Assembly (NCBI GenBank): GCA_051294375.1
Contig: CM119264.1
Span: 16,465,245-16,529,244, forward strand
Source of the DNA: Paraspadella gotoi
Taxonomy: Eukaryota > Chaetognatha
Reading direction: 5' to 3'
DNA length: 64,000 bases
Below are positions 36,695 to 51,243 of this stretch, piece after piece (positions within the stretch are counted from its first letter, which is position 1; each line of letters begins with the position of its first letter). The notes under the pieces are model-generated. The model had not been told where the DNA came from. It was given only the letters and a program-made list of their open reading frames with translations, and ran no database searches. Both the position numbers and the translations under genes were made by a program.

Positions 36695-36817
36695 ATGCCC
36701 CCCAGATTGTAACCCACCCTGCACTGCTTCCAGTGGAGGGAGGGGAGCAATCTTCAGCACGTCCATGGGCCTGGAATCAGAAGGTTGGAATACGCTCGAC
36801 AGGATGGGCTCACCAGT

Positions 36818-37100
36818 GTGGATAAGGCGCTAAGTGGGCTGAAGATGACTATCCGTAAACTTCTATAACCCCCTTATAGTAGCTATGGAACGGATCCTGG
36901 GCTTGGAACTAGGCTTGAGGGTTGCCACGCCCCCAAGGCGGCTTACGGCTGTCCTCACGCTTCCCGCAGGGAATGTACCAGGTTGGGATTGAACCCGGTA
37001 CATAGTGGTCATGAGCTGATGGCTTTACTCAATGAGCCACCGGGTCAGGACTGAAGGTGTCATGCTTATGCGGGGTGAACCTAGGCAATGCCCGACTACA
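36818..37100 (-). mobile_element. tRNA-derived SINE, second intact copy
   Basis: Same family and orientation as the copy at 36418, with only small differences. B box complement gggattgaacc is at 36985-36995 and the A box is near 37028-37039. Confidence 0.9.
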
Positions 37101-37301
37101 GTTCTATATATGTTCGTATCAATTTCATAAAAAACGCTTCGGGTAAAACACTGGAGCCTTTTATCTCCAATGAAAATGTTAAACTGTTAATGATGAAATA
37201 GGGATTTAACAAGGCGAATTTTTCCCAACCAGGAACGAAGAATCGTCCTTTACATCAGCCTGATTTATAGAGGTGGTAGTTGAACTCTGTTCATTGAATA
37301 G

Positions 37302-37373
37302 ATCGGCGGAAAGGATCAAGATGACGACGATGACGACGATGAAGATGATAATAAAACGACGAAAACAACATAA
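37302..37373 (+). CDS. Candidate acidic terminal exon
   Basis: Acceptor ttcattgaatag is followed by 23 codons, IGGKDQDDDDDDDEDDNKTT..., and TAA. It could end the gene begun at 33448, but the link is not shown. Confidence 0.25.
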   Translation: MGGKDQDDDDDDDEDDNKTTKTT

Positions 37374-37595
37374 AGCTTAAAGGTCATTCGTTTACAGTAG
37401 ATAAATCCTTCCTGATTTGAAGATTTTTATAAGTTCGATTTTATTTTAGAGATTTCCTAACATTTTTAAATTTCATTCTCTCTGAGTGAGTAAAACGATT
37501 AAAAAAGTAAAAAATAGTAACAATAAATTTGACTTCATTATCAGTAATTAATGCTCCGATTCAGTATGGCCTAAAACAAAATTTCGGGTCCAGTC

Positions 37596-38399
37596 ATGTT
37601 AGTCATATTGTTGGCGGCCACAATTGCTCTCATTAACTTCCAAACGCGAACTTCGACGAAGGATGAAAACCTATTCGCATATGGAAGTAGTGACAAACCA
37701 GGTATTTCCCACTTTTTATATAAACACATTAAATTAAGAGTTAACACTTCAATTGAAAGAAATGTAGTTTGTAAAAGCGTTATACGAGTTCTTGATTTCA
37801 TCAAATATTCCTTTTCCGCGAGAACTTCTTTTCAATAATCTCCTATAACCTACAGTAGGATATTTTTTCTTTATTGCGATCTAAAGATGTTTTAAAACTA
37901 TTTTCATTTCAGACCACAATATTCCCTATTGCACTCAGAGTAGTAACGCAAATTATAGAGCCTCATCCTACTACTCTACCGATTATTCACCACAAAGGGC
38001 TGTGGTAAGGAAGGGGGTTTCCTGGAGCAGCAAAAAGCTGAAGCTCGGTGGTGAAGCTCAGTGGATTGAGATCGCATTCAACACGCCCAAAAGAGTGGTA
38101 GGTTAGGTCGCCTCCCAATTTAATTTGGTTTTTGTTTTATAGACCAAAAAAAAAAAAGGTAACATGTAATGTCTTAACTACAATTTTCATTGATATTTTA
38201 AAGGTGAGTCTCTCCTTTGAAGGGGATAAGTATTACCCAGACAACACCCCGACTCGGTACGAGCTTCGGGCTTTCGACGGCACCCATTGGATCGAACTCT
38301 TAAAAGGAAAACACGAACTGGATGCCCAAGCCAGGCGCGAGGACTTAATCGAAACGACAAGGCGCTACCGAATATTCAGGCTTTATGTTTATGAGACGG
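37596..38399 (+). CDS. Secreted F5/8 type C (discoidin)-like protein
   Basis: Three exons join in phase: 37596-37701, 37913-38097, 38204-38399. The first gives a signal peptide (MLVILLAATIALINFQT). The rest forms an F5/8C-like domain: NYRASSYYSTDYSPQRAV and SWSS correspond to the domain's ASS...P..A..W start, QWIEIAFNTPKRV to its 'W-hydrophobic-D-L' strand, and TRYELRAFDGTHWIELL to its 'Y.L.YS.DG..W' strand. Such domains bind lipids, sugars or proteins outside the cell. The last donor (gtaaga, phase 1) is followed by a GA repeat and an N gap; a tiny exon at 38769-38782 (VNQK-stop) would close the frame but is uncertain. The expected terminal Cys of the domain is not seen. About 162 residues are visible. 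Confidence 0.75.
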
Positions 38400-38447
38400 G
38401 TAAGAATAGTAAGATAAAGATATTAGGGAGAGTGAGAAAGAAAAATT

Positions 38448-38450
<3 letters not shown>

Positions 38451-38481
<31 letters not shown>
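38451..38481. repeat. GA microsatellite running into an N gap
   Basis: (GA)n directly abutting the 100-N gap 38482-38581. Confidence 0.95.
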
Positions 38482-38581
38482 NNNNNNNNNNNNNNNNNNN
38501 NNNNNNNNNNNNNNNNNNNNNNNNNNNNNNNNNNNNNNNNNNNNNNNNNNNNNNNNNNNNNNNNNNNNNNNNNNNNNNNNN

Positions 38582-39281
38582 TTTATGTATAAAGCTTATT
38601 TATTTATCACTCTAGTATTAAAATTTTGTTAAACTTTCCTTTCTTTGTTAATATTAATTAAATATTTGCATTTCATTTAAAAATTTATTCATTTTTATTT
38701 GTTATGTACTGAAAAAAATTAAGTCACTTTAAGATTTTTTTTTAAAAATTATTTACTGGTAGTTGCAGTCAATCAGAAATGAAACGCCCAGACGTACTGG
38801 CTCTCTTCCTCCATTGTATTGAGCGAGCTTCGAACATTTATACAAACTCGATTCCATTTATCAAGTGTCAAAGGCGCAAAACTTGTGTCTCTTTCTCTCT
38901 TTGTTCCCGATATTGGAGCTGTTCTCTTTTTACGCAGGAAGGGGAGGAGTTGGGGCTGACGTAAATTTTCCCTTCACCCTTTCAAATTTTGTTCTTGTTT
39001 ATTTCCTCTCGCTTTTTTGGCTCATTCCGTATGCTCCTCTTTCCCTCCTTCCCATTCTTGACTTTCCTGTATTTTTTTTATTTTTCTTTTTCCTTTTCTC
39101 TTTTGTTCCTTCATAAAAAGTTCCATATTTTGCACTCGGCATGGTCCCTTCATTATTTATCATTGTTTCGAAAACCAAACTTCAGCGTGTGTATTTTAAG
39201 CGTGGAATACCTTTTTGTCTGATAAAGCATAATCTTGATTCTTGAATCCTTCCTCTATCTCCGTATGTATCTATCTATATT
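38582..39281. other. AT-rich, no clear gene
   Basis: Only the possible four-codon last exon of the F5/8C gene at 38769-38782. Confidence 0.4.
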
Positions 39282-39282
39282 T

Positions 39283-39458
<176 letters not shown>

Positions 39459-40584
39459 TTTTATCTCATCTCAATTTGCATGCTCTCCGCGACCCTCGCA
39501 TAAAGATTGTCTTCCGCTTTCCATCGTCCATCCCTCGGATCACATCTGCTGCCTGAGGTTGAGGACGAAGACGTCAAGACACGAGATCAGTCTTAAGCGT
39601 TTCCGTTTCTTGAACCCGGGATCCGCGGGTTCAAGCCCCTCGTGCTCTCTTTGTGATGTCGACGAAAGGCAACATTCAAAAAAGGTTGATGCAACTAGAA
39701 TGACGTAAATGATGACAATTTGAAAACCGCCGCTAAAAAACTTCGCCGTTCGGAAACGCGTAGATATTTTCAATTTTTAGAAAGAGATATCCGGAGCCAA
39801 AACAAACGCGTTTTTTAAGTATAAATTTAATACTATTCAATTATGTCTTGGCTTCGTAATGATTGAAGAAAGATGAAGGTCGAGTTCGAGCTTCTCAGTC
39901 AGAAACAAAGAAAAATTCAGCTTCCGGAATTCATGGCTCGGTTAAACTATAACAACTTAACTAATTTGTACCTATAAGGGTGCCAAAATAAAGCCCTGAA
40001 AAAAAAGTGATTTCAGAAAGTTTATTTTGATATCTTAATAATGTTTAATTTAATCTAATTATATTTTAACGATGAACAGTGAGAACAATAACCTTTTCCT
40101 CCTCCCTCTCTTCGTCTCCTAACTCTTCCTATCTTTCTCCCTCCTTTCCTCCACGTTCCTCCAACGAATAAACGTAAATCAACATCGGAAGGCGAAAAAA
40201 AGGAAGGAAAACGTCAGCGATAATTTTCTCCCTAAAATCTCCATCGCAAAGTCGATCCTTTTCCACCCCTAATCTATGACGCCACTCTGCCGACACCAAC
40301 CTGCGAAGTCCCCTATGTTTTTTTTTCAATCTATCAGACTATTCGCTTGCTCTCCTCGACGAAAACTGGTCCTCGGTCCGACACAATCTGGATCTACTTC
40401 CTGCCCTTCCTCTTTAAACTCTTTCAACTCCCCGTCTATTGGTCGGCACTACCGCCCCCCCGCTTCGTCACCGTCACCCATTCACAACCTTCTGTTTGCG
40501 ATTAACGACTTACCCTGCGACTGACCTTTGGATCCCGGCGTCCGACTTCCTTTCGCTCTCGTTGAACCAAAAAAAGCCATTTTG

Positions 40585-40645
<61 letters not shown>

Positions 40646-41324
40646 GCTCTGTATTCTAGCGCGACGATGACGTAATGTTTGTTTTATTCATTTAGCTAAA
40701 AAAAATTGTTTTATTTTGTACAAAAAGTGGAAAAAAAAGGTTTTTTCCCTTTTGTGTGAAATTTACACTTCCATCAGACCAGCAACCTATGAATAATTAA
40801 TGAATAATTAAAATTCTAAATATTAATTTTGTTCTGTCTTTTGTTTCAAGCAGATGGCAATCACAGTAAGTGTTCAACGAGGAAAAAACAAAAGGTTCCT
40901 AAGAAGTTATAATTTTCAATAAAATTTAGCTATTACGTTCAATATGAATAAAACAGTTTTTAATTTAAAAAAAATTCGTGACGATTTTCTTCTTTTTCAA
41001 TATAGTATTAATTGGGGTAAGATCCTAGTTTGCATAATTTCATTGCAAGTATAAACGCCAATACATATGATTATTTATAATTATTAAATTTTTAGTCAGA
41101 TTCTCAAAATTACACGGAAAAAAGTGACAATTGAAACCGTATGAAACATGGTGAAGCTGATAAATGAGGTTTTCATATTAACCATCTAAACCAACGGCTT
41201 CGTCTTCATTTTTATGACCATCGCAAAAAACGGCAAAACAAAAATTCTAACTATGAGCACCAAATAAAATTTGTTATCTCTCCTAACCATAAATATACAT
41301 TATACAAATTATACTTTCGTTACT
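39459..41324. other. No supported gene
   Basis: Intergenic DNA before the TMC 3' end. A 12-nt exon-like unit (ATGGCAATCACA) lies at 40854-40865 between ttgtttcaagcag and gtaagt. A CT microsatellite is at 40589-40645. Confidence 0.4.
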
Positions 41325-41387
41325 TCAATCTCTCGTTGTTCGTTCATCGAAGGCGGTCGCCCCTCTTCCTCCTCTTTCATCGTCGCA

Positions 41388-41436
<49 letters not shown>

Positions 41437-44400
41437 GCGATACTCCGATTCCCCGTTATCCGCTGCTTCGTGCTGTTGACTTCGATCTGCAACTGCCGCT
41501 GCAGCAGCCGCGCCATCTCTCGGTGCGCCTTGAAGACAGAGCGGTAGTAAAAGGCGGCGATGAGGACGATGATGGAAATGGCGATGAGGAAGGCGTGGGT
41601 GGAGATAATGCGGACGATCAGGTCGAAGGGCGCCGGCCATTCCTCGATCTGGACAATGGGAAGAGTTTAAATATAAAACGTAAGAAAATCAGATCATAGT
41701 TGCGAAAGTTTCTCATATTATCGCCTTATCATTAATCATTGACTTTACTCTTTATTTATTTGCCATGCTCAATTGCTCATTGCTCAAAACTAAAAAGATG
41801 CCACAAAGATACTCTACTCAAAAAGATTGAAAGTCCCCAAGGAATCTAGAGAAAAGCGGCGAACCTCTTCGCTCAGAGTCTCGAGAATCGTCTCCTCGTT
41901 GTTGCGGAAGGGTCCGCAGGATTTGGAGGGTTTGATGTTGATGATGACGTAGCCGACGACGAAGACGACCAGCAAATACGAGATGGTGAGCACGCTCATG
42001 AAGAGAACGTTCACTCCTTAATTTGAGCATGAATTTGAGCGTTTTCAAGACTTATCATTTTCAGTATATTTTGTTTAATAAAAAAGATTTTCTTACCGGC
42101 AGCTTTGAACATCGCCTGATCAGAAGGAGACGAGGTTACCTGTTTAAGAAAATGTAGCTTAATTAAAAATGCTGACATTTGAGTAAGAATAAAACTGTAA
42201 AAATTTAATCTTACGCGTAATTTAAATTGGTAGATATAAAAGTTAAGAAAAAGCATGACGACGGCAACTGCAGGCATGAAGGGTGAGAAGAAATACGACA
42301 ACCATAGAACCGTCTGTAAGGGCATATGTCATAAAAATAATTATTTTAAAAAAGCACCAAATGTCAAGCACCAAAATTACCTGGAGGTAGACCAAATGCA
42401 AAACGTATCTGTCAATGAGGAACTCTACGTCGCCAATTAGAAAACAGATGCCCCTCTTTCTAGTGGAGTATTCTTTGAACCTTCCAATGCAGCAGAGGTA
42501 TCGCCCTAAATAAATTTAAAGGTGAAGGCAAACTCCAGTTCACAACTTTAAAGAGCATCATTGCTCAATGCTCATCGCTCACCCACTAAGACGCGCAACG
42601 GATCCACGACGAAGGAGATGAACACGAAGGCGATGAAGTCGGCGATGACGATCCTCCACATCTGCTGCCCGATGTAAGTCTCCCAACAGGGGATGCCGTC
42701 CACGTTGACGTTGATGAAGGAGAGGCCGACGTCGTTGCTGGCGGCCGTGGGAGCGACGGTGACGTTGATGGAGGCATTGAGGGCGGTGACGGCGGCGGCG
42801 ACGGGACTCGATTCACTGCAGTTGTTGTCGGTTCTGATCCAAGAGTTGGACATTCTCTCATTCGTTTCTGGACGACATTTGCCACACTCGTCGGGTTCTT
42901 CGCATTCTACTTCGCCATAGATGGACCACAGCAAAACGGCTGAAAATTTATTGGGAGATACATGATCGTTGATCACGATTCATCATGTTGAATCATACAC
43001 TATTTTATAAAAACAAATATATCTCGCCACTGCGGTATCTCACCTAAAGCCATGAGCCTAAGAAAGACAAGCCGAAGCAGTTTGACCTTGAGCTCGACCC
43101 GTGGGTTCCAATCTTCGAACTTGGCCACCTGATCCAAAACTACTGGAATAAAGATGTTGACCAAAGTAATGATAATTGTCGGCATGTAGTTCATGCAGAA
43201 GATCCACCAAGCGATGTATTCTATTGGAATGATAGACTCGCAATTCTGGAAAGCAGAGAGTTGATAGTTTTATGAAAAGCTTAGATAATAGATATTTTAT
43301 CATAATGTATTGAAATATTTAAAATGACCTCGTCTTTCGGCACTTGCTGAGGCGTCCGGTGTTCGGCAGAGTAGAGGACGCTGAAGTAGATGGCAGCGCC
43401 GACAGCGACGAGAAGCGCAATGACGAGTAGGTTGAGCAATAATCGAAACGCAAACCTGAACAATTTTTTGCATTACCAAGGAATCCATAGAAATATCTGT
43501 AATGGCTTACGCCTATGTTTTTATTTCGTCGCATCATGGCAGGGAGACGGCAGAAAGCACAACTGATTAAGAACCGTCATTTTCAAACGATAAGCAGAAA
43601 CGAAAATTCGGTCATTCACCGACGAACGTGACTTTCTCGTCACCTGAAATATCTTTCCCTGGTTGTCTTGTTACGTTCCGCCTCTTCTCGGAGCAACTCT
43701 CTCGCCTCGATCTTGAACAAAAACCGCATTTGCGATTTTTTATTGGCCGCTGCCCTTTTGTTGGTGATGACGTAATCCCAGGATGAAAAGGCAAGTTGAA
43801 AGCACCTGAGAAATATAGCCAACTCGTGGGTGGGGCAAAGATGGCGCTCTAGAAATTTCAGCGCCTTTCTATCGTTCTCCAGCGCGGCAATGGAGAGGGA
43901 CTTCGAACTTTTTGTCTTAAAAACAAACAAATCATTACTCACGTTCTACCTTAACATAAAAAAAGTCGACTCATTTCATGATAGATTTTTGTTAAATAAA
44001 TCTATTTTGTCTTTTTTTTCCCCCGTCAGTCAAACCTGTAATTCGCAGATTCAGCGCGTTCGATCATCTTATCTTTGAGTCCGGAGGCAGAGTTGTAGAT
44101 CATCATTACCAAACAAAATAGCATCCAAGAGAGAGCGACCAATGAGTAGCTGAGCGGCATGTTGTAGTCGCTAGCGATACCCAATCCCTCTGTTAAGTTA
44201 GACAAGTATTAAGTAGTCTCTTTAGATCGACAATAATTACAACAATTTTTTACAACAATATTTGTCGTTTTGGAATCACCTAAAAATGAGTTGTTTTTCG
44301 CAGAAAAACTGTAATTTCCGTAAAAGAACCAGCTATTTTCCATGAAACCGGTACCTATTGAAAATGATTAATAATCTTTAATTAACCAGTCATGCCAAAA

Positions 44401-45834
44401 AAATAGTTTATTTCTTGAAGGGCAACGACTCACCCTGTAAAAAGTCCTGAAAGGGTCGAGCGTAGGCCTGGATCTCGTCCGTCGTGGACCCGTTGACGTT
44501 GAAGTTGTACTCAGAGTCCTGAGCGACGGCGGCGACGTAATCGGACGAGCACTTGGCGACGCGAGTTTCGATCTCGCTGAGGGTCACGTTAGTCTTCACC
44601 TTTGGAGCTTGTTGTTCTATGATGTGAGGAAGTAGGATGAATATGAGGTGAACCAAGAAGATGACGAGGTTGATGAAGAGGAGCCAGCGGATGAACTCGA
44701 AGAATGAAGCCTTCGCCATGCCGTAGCGAACTAAATGAAGAAAATTAACAGTGACAAAGATGAAAACATGAAAAAATTGATTTCGTAAGGCGAATGGTTA
44801 TTGTTATTCCTTTCCTCACCTTCTACCGAACGAATCGTCGATTCCCAAGGATACAACAACGTCTTCGTGTCTCTGCAACAGGCGACGCAGTTGGTGTAGC
44901 AGCCTCCGCGGAGGTGGTCGCGTTGCTCGTCGCTGAGGAATGTGACGCCGTCCGACGCGGGAGTTTTACGGTTCCGACGACGGAACTGTTGTTCCTCTTC
45001 CCTTTGAATAAATTAAATGAAAATAACTTGAGATAAAAGTCGATTTACCGCTTAGTACTAGTATGTCAAAAAAAAATAAACTCACTGCTTTCACAACAAC
45101 AAATACATCAAGAAACAAAACGACCATTAAAGGTTACTGACAACAAAATTCTGAGTTTCGTCTCGTAAGACGTCCTGGAGAACATCTTTTCGCCGTCCTC
45201 CCGCTTCCGCCGAGTTCGCCGTCGAAAACTCTTTCGGATTTGATTGAAGGTCGCGCGGAGTCGCCCGCGCGTCATTCCGTCCGTTTCTTCTTCGTCGAAA
45301 TCGTCGGCTTCGCGTGGGCCGCGAGGGGCGCCGTTTCGGCGGACGTCGCCGTTTCGGTGGGCGTCCCCGTTGGGCATCGTATCCAATGGAATCGCGGAAG
45401 GCGACGCGGGTCTCGGGAACCGCGACGACGCCACCGGCGGAGATCGTCGCGCGCGGGGGGAGTCGAGATAATCCGGGGGCGGGGACTCAGACTTTCGATT
45501 CCAGGCGGAGAAGTTGGTCGATCTTTCGTTGTCGTTGTTATTTTTTCTGTTTGGGTCGGGTTTTCTGGCTCTGTGATTATTGTTTCTCCGGTCGTCCCCG
45601 TTCTGATGCGTTGAAAAATCTGAAATTAAAAAAAAAAAAAAATTGGCTAAAAATGTTTATTGCCTAATTAATTCTAGTATTAAATTATATAAAAATTAAG
45701 AATTAATATTTTAACTTCCTCAATCCAAAAATTAATAAGTCCCTACCTGGGTCGGACGCCCATTCCTCCGCTTGGCTCAACAAGTCCGCCATGTCCTTCG
45801 TCAGAGTTCCCACGGTCCCGTGATTCTTCGCCAT
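41325..45834 (-). CDS. TMC: Transmembrane channel-like (TMC) protein
   Basis: Fifteen exons join in phase: 45747-45834, 45138-45619, 44820-44994, 44434-44730, 44280-44354, 44036-44189, 43644-43805, 43329-43455, 43044-43245, 42583-42939, 42381-42505, 42215-42313, 42097-42139, 41865-42016, 41325-41648; 953 residues. TMC proteins are multi-pass membrane proteins; several are mechanotransduction channel subunits. Family marks: PWESTIRSVEG before helix 1 (about 261-286), GTGFMENSWFFYG, YNMPLSYSLVALSW, YMPTIIITLVNIFIPVVLD, the signature CWETYIGQQ at 672, SYFFSPFMPAV and CGPF near the end. The first 240 residues are cytoplasmic, with Asn/Arg-rich and acidic patches. The tail carries fifteen glycines from a (GCC)n repeat at 41391-41435. 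The exon 2-3 junction is the least certain (acceptor gaagag without a pyrimidine tract). Intron lengths are about 50-300 bp. Subfamily not assigned. Confidence 0.95.
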
Positions 45835-47588
<1,754 letters not shown>

Positions 47589-47856
47589 ATTCGGGGGTCG
47601 GACCCAAAATTGTGTCACTGGGTCGAAGGTCTTCGCGACTTTTCGGAGTGGGAGGTTTTACTCGATAGGCCGGATTTTAATCTAGTTTTGGAACTAAGAA
47701 TCTCCTGTTTCGTTGTTACCAAGCTCTGTCTTAATATCCGTCACCGTCGCACCTGAGACGCCGACTTGGTAATGAGTTAAAATCGTCTACGAATTTTTTT
47801 GTTTATCGAAAACTCATTCGATGTCGATGAGAACAAGGGAGGGAGAGGAGAAACAA

Positions 47857-47865
47857 AGAGAGAGA

Positions 47866-47952
<87 letters not shown>
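47857..47952. repeat. Long GA microsatellite
   Basis: (GA)n of about 95 bp. With the CT tract at 47471 it forms a head-to-head pair 270 bp apart. Confidence 0.98.
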
Positions 47953-47960
<8 letters not shown>

Positions 47961-50018
47961 CGGAAAAAGAGCGCTCCGTATGAATTTAGAACTTGAATCG
48001 AGGACATCTTTGATGGCGAAAGCGATGACATGGTTTATTTTCTAATTCGGAACAGGTCATTCAGACATTAGGCGAAAGTTTATCAAACGAATTGACGACA
48101 AAGGAATCGACAATTTCTGAAACAAAACTCTAAGAATCTTAAAGTTAACTTAACGTTCAAATTTAGCGACTTGACACAGAAATGCGCTTCCCTGGTTATC
48201 AAGCCAAAACCAACTATGAAATCTAATCTTGGTGCCCCTTGTCCCTTTTTTATTTCTTTTTTTTTTTTTTTGGTCAGCCATCCTACATGCACTTTACTCT
48301 TGCAGTTTGAAGATTTTTTTTTTGTATTTGTCACTCATTTGAGTCTCGTTATTGCCTCATTATTTAATCATTCACATTCTAATTACCTATGATTTTAATT
48401 TTATCATGAATGATTTTAATTTTTAAATAAATTAGCTTATTGCAAGTTTACTAAACGGTTTCTGTTAACTTTCGCTTTTTTTGTTGTAATTTTTTTTTAT
48501 TCAATGGGCATGGGCTTAATACTTCTACCGTTAAGTTTGTATCCTTTGTCAATTTAAAAATCGAGCTCTACTACTTTTCACAACAAAAAAAAGTCATATC
48601 GATCGACTTTAGCTACAATTCTAGGTATAATTGAGTATTTTGTATTCCGTAAAAATTCTATCGGTTGAAAAGTCAAAAGTTGACTGGAAACGCCTAAACA
48701 AACAAGAAAAATAATAACAAAAACAGAAAATTCCGCGACAACGATGACTAAAACGACAGAGTAACGACGTCGAGGACGACGACGACGACAGTCCAATCGA
48801 AACCCGCATTCCCGGAGAGGCGAGCTCGGACGGAGAGGGCTCCTCCGCGCAACAACTTTTACGTAATACAATAATGTAAGGATGTAGGGGAGGAGGAAGA
48901 GGAGGAGGCTGAAAAAGCGAGACGGGAATGCAATACAGGGCTTCAAGGCTTTCGAATGTCTGCTCTTTTTTCTCTCTCTTTTTATCAATTTTTTGGCTTT
49001 TTCTCTTAAAAGATTTTGCCAATCAAATTTTTTTTTAAATTTTATTACGGATTATTACGATTGGCAAACAACTCATGTTCATCCTCTTGGCACCTCATTT
49101 TTGGGATTAGTACTTATCTACAACGGATGAAATCTTATGGGTAAGTTATGGTTATGAGTATGTATATAAAACTAAAAACGTATCATGTGAATAAATTTTG
49201 GACATTACAAATACCCAAAATATTTCTTTAGAAGTAGCTTAAAAGTATTCTCTTTGAAAAACACAAATATAAACGATATTTTTTATTTATTCATTTTTTT
49301 AGAAAACCTTATTTTCGCAGTATTCATCATCTTTGCATTTAATTTTCCATTTATATTATATCTCCTAAAAAAATTTATAAGGTAATTTTTTGTTAAGATT
49401 CTAAAAACTTTAAACTTTGGTTTTTAGATGAAAATAAATTTCGTAATTAACTTAAAATAAATTTTAAGAATAGATTACGTTTTATTAAATCTAAGTTTTT
49501 ATATTGCTTACGAAAAATAAATAATATATTAATAGATAATAAATAAAAAATTATCAAAAAACGCTCTATAAAAAAACTGACACTATTCATGATCTCCGAC
49601 CGAATATAAATCATTTTTCTCTTTCGTGCAAATATTTTTTTAGCTTCACGAAAGAGATTCATTGAAATTTCGTGAATATAAATCCCGACGACAAATTTTG
49701 AAAGAAATGGATTAGCAAACATGGGAAAAGAAGTTTCGTTGCGCGGGGGGGATTGAGAGGAAGTTGATTATAGATTAAATTGAATGAACATTTTTAGTCC
49801 ATTAAGAATTCAGAGTGAAAACGTTAAGGGACAATATAATTGCTATATTGTAAGAACTGAAAAAAATTACCAGCGCAATCTAATTTCCTTTCTGCTGCTT
49901 TTAAAATCAAATTTAATACAAATTTCATAGATTACTATGAGAGAAATTTTAAAAAATAGACCCTAAAATTTAACGAGTCCGTAAATATTCATGGTTTTGC
50001 AGTCGCCAATTTTTTTTT

Positions 50019-50114
50019 ATGGCCGAAGTGTTCGTCATCATCATCGTCGTCGTCGTCGTCGGTGTCATCGTCGTCCCCATTTCCATCGGAAATGCCATCG
50101 TCCTGAGCTGTTGA
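50019..50114 (+). CDS. Single-helix membrane fragment
   Basis: ATG at 50019 opens a hydrophobic stretch MAEVFVIIIVVVVVGVIVVP followed by ISIGNAIVLSC and TGA. Copy 2 (about 57205) has one extra T there (tgtttgacc), which removes the stop and reads on as LTQVHEVPFNSATLIKTMMM, but lacks a T further upstream. Taken together the two copies suggest a membrane helix with a short cytoplasmic tail ending at TAA near 50187. Family unknown. Confidence 0.35.
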   Translation: MAEVFVIIIVVVVVGVIVVPISIGNAIVLSC

Positions 50115-50372
50115 CCCAAGTTCACGAAGTGCCATTTAACTCGGCCACCTTGATTAAGACGATGATGATGACTTTTTCGCGGTTCTAAATTAAAAAAGGA
50201 GGAATTTGGATGGGAGGGTGCTGACGAGGACCCAGGACCCAAATATGTATATACACAATATACCATGTACATATACTAATAAACTAATGAACTTAAAGAT
50301 ATAGCTGAAGTAGTACACGAGAATTACAACTAATATATTACTAGTACTACAAAAAGAAAAGCAAGTATATAG

Positions 50373-50390
50373 AATGACGACGATGGCGAG

Positions 50391-50431
<41 letters not shown>

Positions 50432-50512
50432 CAGTTTCGGACAGCCCGACTCTTCTCCTAAATCGCCTGACGCCGAGCCTCGATCTTTGGACCGACACGT
50501 TCGGACCGACGG
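50373..50512 (+). CDS. Poly-aspartate coding exon
   Basis: After acceptor agtatatag the frame reads NDDDGE followed by a run of aspartates (GAC/GAT) and SFGQPDSSPKSPDAEPRSLD, up to a gtgacc donor. Copy 2 (57555 onward) keeps the frame with fewer aspartates. Removing one G at the ggg would continue the frame as DPNYKNITLGPKYPSGVREI in both copies, so the donor is uncertain. Confidence 0.35.
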
Positions 50513-50775
50513 GTGACCGAATTATAAAAAATATAACGCTGGGGTCCAAAATATCCAAGTGGCGTCAGAGAATCCCCCCCCCCTCATTTTTTACGAGAAA
50601 AAAACAGTAATTATGCATGAATAACCCCTACGATCTCCCTCGGCAACGGAGTACGAAGAAATTCTATCGGCCGCCGATTTTCGGATTTTGACGGATTTCA
50701 AATTCCAACAGATTTTATCTTTTTTCCCTTTTTTTATGAGAAATTTGCGTCGGTCAGTCAAGGGGGGCGGAGGGA

Positions 50776-50781
50776 GGGAGG

Positions 50782-50862
<81 letters not shown>
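50776..50862. repeat. GA microsatellite (copy 1)
   Basis: Preceded by (GGGA)n; the counterpart in copy 2 (57937-58011) is shorter and interrupted. Confidence 0.95.
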
Positions 50863-50866
<4 letters not shown>

Positions 50867-51210
50867 ACTTTCGCCAGTCGAGACAGATGAAAGGAGTTAA
50901 AACTACGAGTTGTAAATTTTAATTTTAACATGACTTTTAGACCCTTTAAAAAAAATAACTATAAAAGGCTTAATTAAGCAATAGTTCAATATTTTTATTT
51001 ATTCCTACCAAAAAAATTTTAAATAATATGTTTCACAATTTTTAATCATATTAATTTAAAATTATTAAGAAAAATGGGGTTTGAATTCAAAATACAACTT
51101 TTCTCTCATCTCCCTCGGTCGTCTGCCTCTGGGGGTCGATTTTGTAGGGCAAAGCGCAGTGCCGGTTAGGTAACAGAGATGTGCTGGTCGTTGAGGAGGA
51201 GGAGGAGGAG

Positions 51211-51243
<33 letters not shown>

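Noticed and set aside
39590-39650. tRNA gene (gggttcaagcccc)
   Set aside because: The B-box-like word is part of a local palindrome, and no matching acceptor stem or A box was found.
41271-41699. Plus-strand open frame with an alanine run
   Set aside because: It is the antisense of the last TMC exon; the minus frame joins in phase with the rest of TMC.
42572-45434. Anoctamin (TMEM16) as the identity of the minus-strand channel gene
   Set aside because: The multi-helix layout suggested it at first, but CWETYIGQQ, GTGFMENSWFFYG and YNMPLSYS are TMC marks.
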